Origin: Dokdonia sp. Hel_I_53
GTDB taxonomy: Bacteria > Bacteroidota > Bacteroidia > Flavobacteriales > Flavobacteriaceae
Assembly: GCF_007827465.1 (NCBI RefSeq)
Contig: NZ_VISL01000001.1
Coordinates: 563,001 to 627,000 of the forward strand
DNA: 64,000 nucleotides
Direction: 5' to 3'
Shown: positions 43,784-52,008 of the stretch, in pieces
How the letters are laid out: each line of letters opens with the position of its first letter
Position numbering within the stretch: position 1 is the stretch's first letter
The notes under the pieces: generated by a model
Database searches by the model: none
What the model saw: the letters and a program-made list of their open reading frames with translations, nothing else
What the model was told of the DNA's origin: nothing
Program-made: the position numbers and the translations under genes

Positions 43784-44086
43784 ATGAATAATAACACAAA
43801 AGGAATATTAGGATTAGTAGCAGTAGCAGCAAGTGCTCTTGGAATTTGGAAATATAAAAATATGACTCCAGAAGAAAAGGCATCACTTAAAGATAAGGCT
43901 AGAAAAGCTGGAGACACTTTAAAAGAAAGCTATACAGAAGTAGAAGATCAAGTTTCTGAAAGATTAACCAGCCTTAAAAATGCATTAGATCGTGAAACCG
44001 CAAAAGCTTCTAACACAGTTAATCGTAAAGCAGCATATGCAGGAGACGTAGTAGATGCTACAGTTGAAGAAGTTACGGTAAGCTAG
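43784..44086 (+). CDS. YtxH-like small protein
   Basis: A 100-residue protein with one N-terminal hydrophobic segment (about 7-22, GILGLVAVAASALGIW) and a long charged, alanine-rich helix (KARKAGDTLKESYTEVEDQVSERL). That is the YtxH/LEA-like layout of stress-linked proteins that sit on the inner membrane with a coiled tail. Assignment is by architecture; the YtxH name is a best guess. A terminator follows 25 bp after the stop. Confidence 0.7.
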   Translation: MNNNTKGILGLVAVAASALGIWKYKNMTPEEKASLKDKARKAGDTLKESYTEVEDQVSERLTSLKNALDRETAKASNTVNRKAAYAGDVVDATVEEVTVS

Positions 44087-44110
44087 TACATAGTTGCATA
44101 CGTACATATC

Positions 44111-44138
44111 AAATCCCACTATGAGTGGGATTTTTTTT
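44111..44138 (+). terminator. Intrinsic terminator after the YtxH-like gene
   Basis: The 10-bp stem AAATCCCACT / AGTGGGATTT with a 3-base loop runs into T's. Confidence 0.88.
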
Positions 44139-44258
44139 GATATAGATCTAGCCTTCTTTTACTTTTCTTAACTATAATTTGTACAGCATCTATAGGTTAT
44201 ACGTAGAAAATCATTGTTAAAGTCTTCTTACTCGTTATAAAACAATTTTTTCTAACAG

Positions 44259-44266
44259 TATCTTTG
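44259..44266 (+). promoter_or_regulatory. -7 box of the Crp/Fnr gene
   Basis: TATCTTTG fits TAnnTTTG, 28 bp before the TTG start at 44295. No clear -33 TTG. Confidence 0.45.
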
Positions 44267-44294
44267 ATTACCATAAAAAACACCTCCTATTCTA

Positions 44295-44867
44295 TTGAAA
44301 GAAATACGTGCATACATAGAAGAATTTGCAAAAATATCAAACGCTGACTGGGATTTATTTTCTTCTAAACTGGTAGCGCGTAGTTTTTCTAAAAAAAACA
44401 TATTTTTAAAAGCAGGAACTGTAGAAGATCATATCTCTTTCTTGCAAGAAGGAACGGTAAGGCTTTATATTCCAAAAGAGGATTCTGATAAAGAAATCAC
44501 CTTTGGATTTTGCTTTGAAAACCAGTTTGTAAGTGCGTACGATTCATTTCTCTCTCGTAACGTTTCTAGTCACGCTATCCAAGCACTGACAGATATTAAA
44601 CTACTAAGCATCACCTATGAAGATCTTCAAAAAGTGTATGAGAAAACAAAAATTGGCAATCTTATAGGAAGGCTCACCGCAGAGAATTTATTTCTAGATA
44701 AATCAAGGCGCCTACAATCCCTCTTAGATCAAAGTGCAGAGGAGCGTTATTTGAGTATTTTTAAAGAGCGACCTCATTTAATTAAGGAGATCCCGCTTAA
44801 ATACATAAGCTCCTACATAGGTGTCACGCCACAGGCATTAAGCCGCATACGCAAGCGTATTTCTTAA
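44295..44867 (+). CDS. Crp/Fnr-family transcriptional regulator
   Basis: A 190-residue regulator. Residues 20-120 form a cyclic-nucleotide-binding-type beta barrel (FLKAGTVEDHISFLQEGTVRL); the cAMP-contact Arg-Ser pair is not evident, as in many Bacteroidota Crp-like proteins. The C-terminal helix-turn-helix is IPLKYISSYIGVTPQALSRIRKRIS. Start is TTG. The desaturase gene begins 53 bp downstream with its own promoter, so this regulator may control its neighbour or act elsewhere; no operator was identified. Confidence 0.85.
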   Translation: MKEIRAYIEEFAKISNADWDLFSSKLVARSFSKKNIFLKAGTVEDHISFLQEGTVRLYIPKEDSDKEITFGFCFENQFVSAYDSFLSRNVSSHAIQALTDIKLLSITYEDLQKVYEKTKIGNLIGRLTAENLFLDKSRRLQSLLDQSAEERYLSIFKERPHLIKEIPLKYISSYIGVTPQALSRIRKRIS

Positions 44868-44877
44868 TGCAGGTTCA

Positions 44878-44908
44878 TTGTAATCGCTGCGATATAGCGA
44901 TAACTTTG
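44878..44908 (+). promoter_or_regulatory. Promoter of the desaturase gene
   Basis: TTG at 44878-44880 and TAACTTTG (TAnnTTTG) at 44901-44908 are separated by 20 bp, both elements of the Bacteroidota consensus. The -7 box ends 12 bp before the ATG at 44921. This is the best two-element promoter in the window. Confidence 0.65.
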
Positions 44909-44920
44909 TAAAAAAAATTA

Positions 44921-45676
44921 ATGACAATTATCATCTTTGTAGTTATACTCTGGTATAGCGGCTTATTTTTTCAATCTTTTTTCTTACATCGGTATGCAGC
45001 ACATCAAACATTTACGATGTCAAAAACTGCCGAAAGAATCACCTATATTTTAACTTGGATTTTCCAAGGCCCTAGCTATCTGAGTGCTTATGGGTATGGC
45101 ATTATGCATAGAATCCATCATGCATTTACAGATACAGAAAAAGACCCCCACTCCCCTTCTTACGATGAAAATCTGTTTGCTATGATGTGGAAGACAAAAA
45201 ATATCTATCAAGATATCAACAATGATCGTATTGAAGTAGATAAAAAATTTAAAATAAATATCCCACAATGGAAACGTTTTGATGCATTTGCAAGTTCTCG
45301 ATTATCTAGAGTTTTATGGGGAGCATTGTACATTGCCTTTTTTGCCGTATTTGCAACCGCATGGTGGCAGTGGCTTTTACTACCTATCGCCCTATTTATG
45401 GCACCCGTACATGGCGTGATTATCAACTGGTTTGCCCACATTATAGGGTATACAAATTTTAAGACAACAGATACTTCAAAAAACCTTTTTCGATTTGATT
45501 TTTTAATGATGGGAGAAGGGTATCATAACAATCACCATAAATTTGCAGCAAGGCCTAATTTTGGTGGAGTACATTGGTATGAGATTGATGTGACCTATGC
45601 CATCATGAAGATGCTTCATGCTGTAGGGTTTATTAAATTAAAACCAATAGCGCTTAAGGTAAAAGCTGTACGATAA
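44921..45676 (+). CDS. Membrane fatty-acid / acyl-CoA desaturase
   Basis: A 251-residue integral-membrane di-iron desaturase that puts a double bond in a fatty-acyl chain. The three His boxes are present: HRYAAH, HRIHH (followed by AFTDTEKDPHSP) and HNNHH. Hydrophobic helices surround them. Bacteroidota use such enzymes for membrane fluidity. The 3' end (IKLKPIALKVKAVR) and about 200 bp beyond it are duplicated at 49633-49945. Expressed from its own promoter; a terminator lies 88 bp after the stop. Confidence 0.92.
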   Translation: MTIIIFVVILWYSGLFFQSFFLHRYAAHQTFTMSKTAERITYILTWIFQGPSYLSAYGYGIMHRIHHAFTDTEKDPHSPSYDENLFAMMWKTKNIYQDINNDRIEVDKKFKINIPQWKRFDAFASSRLSRVLWGALYIAFFAVFATAWWQWLLLPIALFMAPVHGVIINWFAHIIGYTNFKTTDTSKNLFRFDFLMMGEGYHNNHHKFAARPNFGGVHWYEIDVTYAIMKMLHAVGFIKLKPIALKVKAVR

Positions 45677-45763
45677 CGGGAACCTCTCTTTTTTTAGAAA
45701 ACATTTGTTTGTGTACTTTAAAAGCTTTCCTAGCCGTACGTAATCCAGCATTTTAGATAATAT

Positions 45764-45795
45764 AAAATCCAGCTCTTATGAGGTGGATTTTTTTT
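45764..45795 (+). terminator. Terminator after the desaturase gene
   Basis: AAAATCCAGCTC / GAGGTGGATTTT (one mismatch) with loop TTAT and a T run. An exact copy of the hairpin is at 49822-49853. Confidence 0.8.
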
Positions 45796-45797
45796 GC

Positions 45798-45809
45798 GCT
45801 TTCGCGAAA
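45798..45809. repeat. Shortened palindrome copy
   Basis: GCTTTCGCGAAA lacks the last two bases of the 14-bp form. It directly follows the terminator T run, as at 43608 and 49856. Confidence 0.75.
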
Positions 45810-46117
45810 AAAAGAAATAGGTCTCCCCCTACCCGTTCACAAACGATTATAAGTATTTGTATTCGTTTGTAGACGGAAAAGTTTTTATAATCTACTAAGG
45901 GATGGTAGTCTTATACATAGAAGTGAAGCCTACAGGATGATTTATTGTATAAATAGTTTAACAGTAAAAAAATCTAAATTCTATCTTTACATAGAGCAAA
46001 ACCTACGGATTTTAAAGTGTCAAATAATTTCTTATTTAGATTTAACAAAATCCAACAGAAAATATTCGTAATTTTTACATGATAAAAAAATCACGAATCA
46101 AATAAACTTTATATAAA

Positions 46118-49100
46118 ATGAAAAGTAAAATAAGCTACCTATCTTCTTTCTTATTACTTTTTTTTTGTACGCTTCACGTTTCGGCACAAAAAAATAAAAC
46201 TAATGACACTCATCAAATTTCAAATGATACTATTTTTAATGGATTAAAACTTAGAAGTATAGGTCCAGCATTTATGAGCGGACGTATCGCAGCAATTGCT
46301 ATTCATCCAGAAAATGAAAATATATGGTATGTAGGAGTCGCTTCGGGTGGCGTTTGGAAAACTGTCAATTCGGGTACTACTTGGACTCCTATTTTTGATG
46401 ATCAATCTACATTTGCTATTGGCGCAGTGACTATTGACCCTAATAACCACAATATTATATGGGTAGGGACAGGTGAGGATGTGGGAGGCCGTCACATTTC
46501 TTATGGTGATGGGATTTATAAAAGTGTAGACGGTGGTAATACTTGGGAAAATATGGGGCTTGAAGATTCTCAACATATTTCCAAAATCATTGTACATCCT
46601 GAGGACAGTAATACCATTTGGGTAGCAGCACAAGGGCCATTGTGGAACAAAGGTGGTGATCGTGGTCTCTACAAATCTGTAGATGGTGGGAAATCTTGGA
46701 AAAAAACATTGGGAAATAGTGAATGGACGGGAGTAACCGAAGTTGTTATCGATCTAAAAAATCCTAACATATTAGTTGCAGCTACTTGGGATAGACACCG
46801 TACCGTTGCTGCATATATGGGTGGTGGTCCTGGATCAGGTCTCCATAAAAGTACAGATGCAGGTGAGACTTGGATTAAACTCACCAATGGGCTTCCTAAA
46901 GGAAATATGGGGAAAATTGGACTTGCCATGTCGCATTTCAACTCAAATATATTGTATGCAGCTATTGAAATGGAGCGCAGAACGGGTGGACTTTGGCGAA
47001 GTGATGATGGAGGTAATTCTTGGAAGAAACAATCAAATACAGTGACTGGTGGAACTGGACCACATTATTATCAGGAATTATACTCTTCCCCACATCAAGA
47101 AGAAAAATTGTACTTGATGGATAATAATTTACAGATTTCAGAAGATGGTGGTAAGACATTTTACCGTATGAATGAAAAGAACAAGCATGGAGATAACCAT
47201 GCTATTGCCTTCAAACAGAACGACCCAGATTATTTATTAGTAGGTAGTGACGGTGGTCTATATGAAAGTTTTGATTTAACAAAAACATGGAAATATATTG
47301 AAAATTTACCCATTACTCAATTTTACAAGCTGGCTGTTGACGATGCAAAACCTTTTTATAATATTTACGGAGGAACTCAAGATAATAGCTCTGAAAGTGG
47401 TCCGTCACGTACAGATAATATACATGGAATACAAAATAGCGACTGGAAGGTTATTTTGAATTGGGATGGCCATCAAACAGCAACGGAACCTGGAAATCCA
47501 GACATTGTTTATGCTGAGCGTCAAGAAGGGACATTGTCAAGAATAGATATGAGTACAGGGGAAGTTATTGATATTCAACCGCAACCCAGCGCAAATGAAA
47601 ACTATGAGCGGTTTAATTGGGATGCTCCTATTTTAATAAGCCCTCACAGCCCCACTACAATCTATTTTGCTTCACAACGTGTTTGGAAATCTGTAAATCG
47701 AGGTGACGATTGGACACCAATATCTGGAGACCTGACTAAAAATCAAAACCGAATTGAGCTGCCAATTATGGGTAAGAAGCAATCCTTCAATGAAGCTTGG
47801 GATGTTTATGCCATGAGTAATTATAATACGATTACCTCTCTAGCTGAATCTCCAAAACAGCAAGGTCTAATTTATGCAGGTACTGATGATGGTATTATTC
47901 AAGTTACGCAAGATGATGGTAATACCTGGACAAAAAAGCTTTTGAGTTCAATTCCTGGTATCCCTGCTACAGCTTTTGTAAATGATATTCGTGCAGATCT
48001 TTTTGATGCTAATACAGTTTATATGGCGCTAGACAATCACAAGTACGGCGACTTTAAGCCTTATATGTTAAAGAGTACAGATAAGGGAGAAACTTGGAGT
48101 TCTATCTCAAGCAACATTCCAGAAAATACTATGGTCTGGCGATTAGTACAAGACCATATAAAAAAGGACTTGCTCTTTGCAGCTACTGAGTTTGGAATTT
48201 ATTTTACTATAAATGGTGGTGATCATTGGGCTAAGTTGAAAGGTGGCGTACCTACCATTTCATTTAGAGATATTACTATTCAGCGTAGAGAAAATGACCT
48301 TGTCGGCGCTTCATTTGGTAGGGGGTTTTATATTCTTGATGACATAACGCCTTTACGAGAATTATCAGATTCAACCTTTCAAAAGGACGCTAAACTATTT
48401 TCTACACGTGATGCGTGGTGGTATATAGAACGACCACACTTGAGTTTTGAAAGTGGTAAAGGTAGTCAAGGCGATAGCCACTTCGTTGCTCCAAATCCTG
48501 ATTTTGGCGCAGTACTCACCTATTATCTAAAGGAAATTCCTAAAACTGCCAAGGCAAAACGAATTGAATCTGAAAAAAAGTATAAAAATTCAGATGTACC
48601 CTTCCCTGGGTATGATGATTTATCTGCAGAAACACTGATGGATCGACCTCAATTAATTTTTACTATTGAAGATAATACTGGCAATATTATAAGAAAATTG
48701 ACAACAACCCCACGTGTAGGAATCAATCGTATTGCTTGGGATTTGCGTTATCCTTCACTAGAACCCATCTTGCTCAATGAAAAAAAATCGCAGAATAATA
48801 ATGAAGAAGTACAGAGAGGATTGCTGGCACCTCCGGGCAATTATAAAGCAACTATGTATCTCCAAAATAACGGCGTTATTACCAAATTAGATGAAACCAT
48901 AACTTTTAACGTAAAACCTCTATTCAAAGGGGCACTTCAAGGCTCTACTACTTCAGTGACGGCAGATTTTTGGAGAAGTTACGAGACAGTTAGTAGAGAT
49001 GTCTCTGCATTTGATATTGAAATTAAAAAAACTTTACAGCGATTAAATGCAATGGAAAAAGCTTCCATCAGAACTAATGTTAAACCTGGAAGTTTAGAGC

Positions 49101-49396
49101 CTCAACTCAAATCTATCCGTGATGATCTCAATAAATTAAATATTGATATCTACGGTAATCCAGCAAAGTTATCAATTGGTGAAAAAACACGTCCTCAATT
49201 AGGAGAAAGACTTTTTACAATTTATAGAGGAATTGAACGGTCAACATATGGCCCCACAAATACTCATAAAAAACAATTAAAAATTATATCTGCTCAATTG
49301 ACTGAAGCAAAAAATAGATTAATTGGTATTAAAAATAAAATGGAAAGCATCTACACTAAATTAAAACTAGCGGGATCACCTTATGTAGAAAAATAA
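46118..49396 (+). CDS. VPS10/sortilin-like BNR-repeat exported protein
   Basis: A 1092-residue exported protein. After the signal peptide (to about residue 23) it is a beta-propeller of the VPS10 / WD40-BNR-like type with many Asp-box repeats: SVDGGNTW, SVDGGKSW, STDAGETW, SDDGGNSW, TQDDGNTW, STDKGETW, INGGDHW. The C-terminal third (from about residue 780) is a separate, partly helical region. Bacteroidota annotate such proteins as glycosyl hydrolases, but no glycosidase catalytic residues are proven. The gene is flanked by direct repeats carrying desaturase 3' sequence, so it looks inserted. No lipobox, no T9SS domain. Confidence 0.85.
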   Translation: MKSKISYLSSFLLLFFCTLHVSAQKNKTNDTHQISNDTIFNGLKLRSIGPAFMSGRIAAIAIHPENENIWYVGVASGGVWKTVNSGTTWTPIFDDQSTFAIGAVTIDPNNHNIIWVGTGEDVGGRHISYGDGIYKSVDGGNTWENMGLEDSQHISKIIVHPEDSNTIWVAAQGPLWNKGGDRGLYKSVDGGKSWKKTLGNSEWTGVTEVVIDLKNPNILVAATWDRHRTVAAYMGGGPGSGLHKSTDAGETWIKLTNGLPKGNMGKIGLAMSHFNSNILYAAIEMERRTGGLWRSDDGGNSWKKQSNTVTGGTGPHYYQELYSSPHQEEKLYLMDNNLQISEDGGKTFYRMNEKNKHGDNHAIAFKQNDPDYLLVGSDGGLYESFDLTKTWKYIENLPITQFYKLAVDDAKPFYNIYGGTQDNSSESGPSRTDNIHGIQNSDWKVILNWDGHQTATEPGNPDIVYAERQEGTLSRIDMSTGEVIDIQPQPSANENYERFNWDAPILISPHSPTTIYFASQRVWKSVNRGDDWTPISGDLTKNQNRIELPIMGKKQSFNEAWDVYAMSNYNTITSLAESPKQQGLIYAGTDDGIIQVTQDDGNTWTKKLLSSIPGIPATAFVNDIRADLFDANTVYMALDNHKYGDFKPYMLKSTDKGETWSSISSNIPENTMVWRLVQDHIKKDLLFAATEFGIYFTINGGDHWAKLKGGVPTISFRDITIQRRENDLVGASFGRGFYILDDITPLRELSDSTFQKDAKLFSTRDAWWYIERPHLSFESGKGSQGDSHFVAPNPDFGAVLTYYLKEIPKTAKAKRIESEKKYKNSDVPFPGYDDLSAETLMDRPQLIFTIEDNTGNIIRKLTTTPRVGINRIAWDLRYPSLEPILLNEKKSQNNNEEVQRGLLAPPGNYKATMYLQNNGVITKLDETITFNVKPLFKGALQGSTTSVTADFWRSYETVSRDVSAFDIEIKKTLQRLNAMEKASIRTNVKPGSLEPQLKSIRDDLNKLNIDIYGNPAKLSIGEKTRPQLGERLFTIYRGIERSTYGPTNTHKKQLKIISAQLTEAKNRLIGIKNKMESIYTKLKLAGSPYVEK

Positions 49397-49632
49397 GGTT
49401 CAAAACAACAATGATTCTATTTTCAAATGCACTTAAATTTCTGAAAAATTTATTTTAGAAACTTAAGTGTATTTTTTTTTATGATATTAATATTTCACTA
49501 AGTTTAGATTGCCACAACTCCAGATTACCTACAGCGCTGTCTATAAACCAATCTAAACTACAAGTAATCATAATTTTGCTCATCTCCACACTCTATTTGA
49601 TACTCATCACAAACATGTCACTCTTGATAATT

Positions 49633-49734
49633 ATGGTAGCGTATATTCTCGTAAAATTGCTATTAAAATTTCTTTATCCTATAGATTTAACTAAACTAAA
49701 ACCTATAGCGCTTAAGGCAAAAGCTGCACGATAA
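49633..49734 (+). pseudogene. Degraded 3' end of a desaturase gene copy
   Basis: The frame MVAYILVKLLLKFLY ... LKPIALKAKAAR followed by TAA matches the last ~30 residues of the desaturase at 44921 (VTYAIMKMLHAV ... LKPIALKVKAVR). Only the 3' end is present; the rest of the gene is missing. It marks the right end of the segment that contains the VPS10-like gene. Confidence 0.75.
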
Positions 49735-49821
49735 AAGGCACCTCTCTCCTACTAGACTACTCTTGTGCCTATATTTTAAAAAGGAGCACCTAGCCGTACG
49801 TTATACAGCATTTTAGATAAA

Positions 49822-49853
49822 AAAATCCAGCTCTTATGAGGTGGATTTTTTTT
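49822..49853 (+). terminator. Copy of the desaturase terminator
   Basis: Same hairpin as 45764-45795, lying after the pseudogene end at the matching distance. Confidence 0.75.
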
Positions 49854-49855
49854 CC

Positions 49856-49867
49856 GCTTTCGCGAAA
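49856..49867. repeat. Shortened palindrome copy, last in the window
   Basis: GCTTTCGCGAAA following the terminator T run, parallel to 45798-45809 in the left repeat copy. Confidence 0.75.
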
Positions 49868-50050
49868 TGTAAATTAGACTTGCCTTACCCGTTTACAAAC
49901 GAATACAAATATTTATAGTCATTTGTACACGGTAAACTTCTTATATACACCTAATGAGTTGTATATATGAATGCAAAACAAAAAGTTCTTATATCCACCT
50001 GTCTTGAGGTAGATATATTGGGAATTTAAGTATATTGCTTATATTAACGA

Positions 50051-50495
50051 GTGGCAGTCTGATTGGCTAGAGGGCTTGCATACTTATAAAAGTTTATAAT
50101 TATCGAAAGTTGTTGCTCATCTGCATATTACCGCTTTGTCGTATGGCTCCGCTGAAAAATTCATAATTATCTAAAGGAATACATAAACGGTAAAGTCTCT
50201 GGCTTTGTTAAAATTAGGAATACATCAAAAGTAAATTTTACAGCTCCCGCCCTACTTAATCAGACTGCCACAGGCCACTGCTCAAAAATGCCTAAAAGCA
50301 TACAGCTCAATTATAGAAAAATCGAAACGTAGTTGCAACCAGCTACAACTCAAGCATAAAGCGAATGAGGCATTTTTGAAAGCTCTATGTGCGGCTCACA
50401 GATTCACAAATAAGTGTATATTTAGACAAGCAATTAAAAAACAACTAAATACAGGCTATCCAGCAAAATGCCGCACTCGCTTTATGCAGTGGCCT
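50051..50495 (+). repeat. Non-coding array unit A1 with palindromic site T1
   Basis: A 445-bp repeat identical to 51373-51817. The A part (50051-50271) begins GTGGCAGTCTGATT and ends with its exact reverse complement AATCAGACTGCCAC (50258-50271), like the ends of each cargo unit. The T part (50272-50495) begins AGGCCACTGC and ends GCAGTGGCCT (perfect complement), with inner dyads such as GCATAAAGCGAATGAGGC / GCCGCACTCGCTTTATGC. No ORF of note. It looks like a non-coding cassette with its own recombination site (inference). Confidence 0.85.
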
Positions 50496-50521
50496 GTTGC
50501 CAGTAATTTGAAAAAAACCTT

Positions 50522-50842
50522 ATGAAGTTAAGTAATTCTTTTAGCGGAGCATTAAGAACATTTGCATATTTCATTGCGAGTGGAACTCATTATCAATTAA
50601 ACGGAATTGAATATTTGGACTTATTCGGAGAAGAACCAAGTGCGATAGAACAAGCTTTTGCAATATTTGCTAACGTCATTGAATTGGACGAAAATGGAAA
50701 CGTGCTGAATGCCAAATATGCTGAAAAAAGAGCTGTGGACTACATCCGCTCTTACTGTGATTCTAAGTATCAAGTTGAGCCACCTTATGAAGATTGGGAA
50801 ATAGAATTACACTCTGCGCCACCAATAAAAGACTTAATTTAA
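50522..50842 (+). CDS. Hypothetical protein in cassette C1, gene 1
   Basis: A 106-residue soluble protein starting MKLSNSFSGALRTFAYFIAS. It looks mixed helix/strand with a conserved-looking LRTFAYFIASGTHYQLNGIE start and an acidic C-terminus (PPYEDWEIELHSAPP). Not recognised. It starts 26 bp into the cassette and is followed without any gap by gene 2 (stop then ATG), so the two are one operon. Small single-domain proteins in such arrays are often toxins, immunity proteins or phage-defence accessory factors (inference). Confidence 0.75.
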   Translation: MKLSNSFSGALRTFAYFIASGTHYQLNGIEYLDLFGEEPSAIEQAFAIFANVIELDENGNVLNAKYAEKRAVDYIRSYCDSKYQVEPPYEDWEIELHSAPPIKDLI

Positions 50843-51172
50843 ATGACTGACCAAGTAGCTGAAAGTATTGTAGATTGTATTCTTGAATGCCGAGAAAAAG
50901 GAATTAAAGATGATAAATTGATTGTCAATGAATTAATGACCAAATTTGACGGAAATGAAGATGATTTTTATTGGGCAATTGAAATGATGAACACAGGTGG
51001 TTTTAGAGCATCAATAATGAGTTCAGGTAATACCTATCCTGAATCAAACATAAAAATTGAGGACAATCCAATATTAAAAGTTGCATTTAAAAAGTGTTGG
51101 ATTGATTTAAAAGGAGAAGACCATTTTATTAGATATTATGAAAAAAAGAAAAAATGGTGGAACATATTCTGA
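50843..51172 (+). CDS. Hypothetical protein in cassette C1, gene 2
   Basis: A 109-residue soluble protein starting MTDQVAESIVDCILECREKG, probably mostly helical, with an acidic NEDDFYWAIEMMNTGGFRAS core and a basic YEKKKKWWNIF end. Not recognised. Its ATG directly follows the stop of gene 1, so translation is coupled. The stop is 8 bp before the closing repeat TACTGGCAAC of the cassette. Confidence 0.75.
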   Translation: MTDQVAESIVDCILECREKGIKDDKLIVNELMTKFDGNEDDFYWAIEMMNTGGFRASIMSSGNTYPESNIKIEDNPILKVAFKKCWIDLKGEDHFIRYYEKKKKWWNIF

Positions 51173-51179
51173 GAAAAAC

Positions 51180-51372
51180 TACTGGCAACAATGTATATAA
51201 AACATAGCTATTATAGGCTTTAACAAAGGTTTTTGTGTATTTACGAAGACCGCCAAATTTTTAAATTTGGCTTTTAGATAAATAAAGATAAAAAGAAAAA
51301 TTTAAAAATTCGGCTCGTGTATAATCCGAAACGATAGCGTCTTTTTACACGCTACGTTTCATATACGGAGAC
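51180..51372 (+). other. attC-like palindromic site S1, end of cassette C1
   Basis: Begins with TACTGGCAAC, the reverse complement of the first bases of the same cassette (GTTGCCAGTA, 50496-50505). Arms GTATATAAAACATAGC (51193-51208) and GCTACGTTTCATATAC (51351-51366) pair with two fixed A-C mismatches. A perfect inner palindrome CCAAATTTTTAAATTTGG is at 51253-51270. The next unit starts G-TGGCAG at 51373. Confidence 0.8.
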
Positions 51373-51817
51373 GTGGCAGTCTGATTGGCTAGAGGGCTTG
51401 CATACTTATAAAAGTTTATAATTATCGAAAGTTGTTGCTCATCTGCATATTACCGCTTTGTCGTATGGCTCCGCTGAAAAATTCATAATTATCTAAAGGA
51501 ATACATAAACGGTAAAGTCTCTGGCTTTGTTAAAATTAGGAATACATCAAAAGTAAATTTTACAGCTCCCGCCCTACTTAATCAGACTGCCACAGGCCAC
51601 TGCTCAAAAATGCCTAAAAGCATACAGCTCAATTATAGAAAAATCGAAACGTAGTTGCAACCAGCTACAACTCAAGCATAAAGCGAATGAGGCATTTTTG
51701 AAAGCTCTATGTGCGGCTCACAGATTCACAAATAAGTGTATATTTAGACAAGCAATTAAAAAACAACTAAATACAGGCTATCCAGCAAAATGCCGCACTC
51801 GCTTTATGCAGTGGCCT
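51373..51817 (+). repeat. Non-coding array unit A2 with palindromic site T2
   Basis: Appears identical over 445 bp to A1/T1 (50051-50495), indicating recent duplication or recent conversion. Homologous recombination between the two would delete cassette C1. The following cassette starts GTTGTGCATA at 51818. Confidence 0.9.
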
Positions 51818-52008
51818 GTTGTGCATAATCCGAAAATTGTAAAAAATTGAACATTTGAACTAAAAAAGCCAGCCGCCTAAACAGCACATTCATTTTTTTG
51901 CCAACGCGAAAAAAGCCAACGCCAAAAAAAATAAAAGAGCTGTTTTTTGCAAACGCGCGAAAATGAGAATAATTTGATTAAATTGAAAAACCAAAACATA
52001 AGTTATTA

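Larger units (their letters stand above)
45677..46117. other. Gap carrying the left member of a direct repeat
   Basis: 440 bp with no gene. It contains a terminator, a shortened palindrome and the inverted repeat ACAAACGA..TCGTTTGT. The stretch from 45650 to about 45895 corresponds to 49705-49945 and is the left flank of the VPS10-like gene. Confidence 0.65.
49397..50050. other. Gap between the VPS10-like gene and the cassette array
   Basis: 654 bp containing the degraded desaturase tail (49633-49734), the terminator copy (49822), the shortened palindrome (49856) and the junction to the array. No intact gene. It is the last place where the dispersed palindrome occurs; none is seen from 49868 to 64000. 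Confidence 0.65.

Noticed and set aside
44281..44290. CACCTCCT before the Crp/Fnr start as a ribosome-binding site
   Set aside because: It is the complement of a Shine-Dalgarno sequence, not the sequence itself, and Bacteroidota rarely use one.
46669..46941. ORFs inside the VPS10-like gene on both strands
   Set aside because: Shadow frames of a long, clearly coding gene with Asp-box repeats.
51180..51372. Classical attC site with GTTRRRY core
   Set aside because: The core is GTTG/CAAC (or GTGG/CCAC) and the site is 193 bp, so it does not match the classical consensus; only the architecture is shared. Reported as attC-like.
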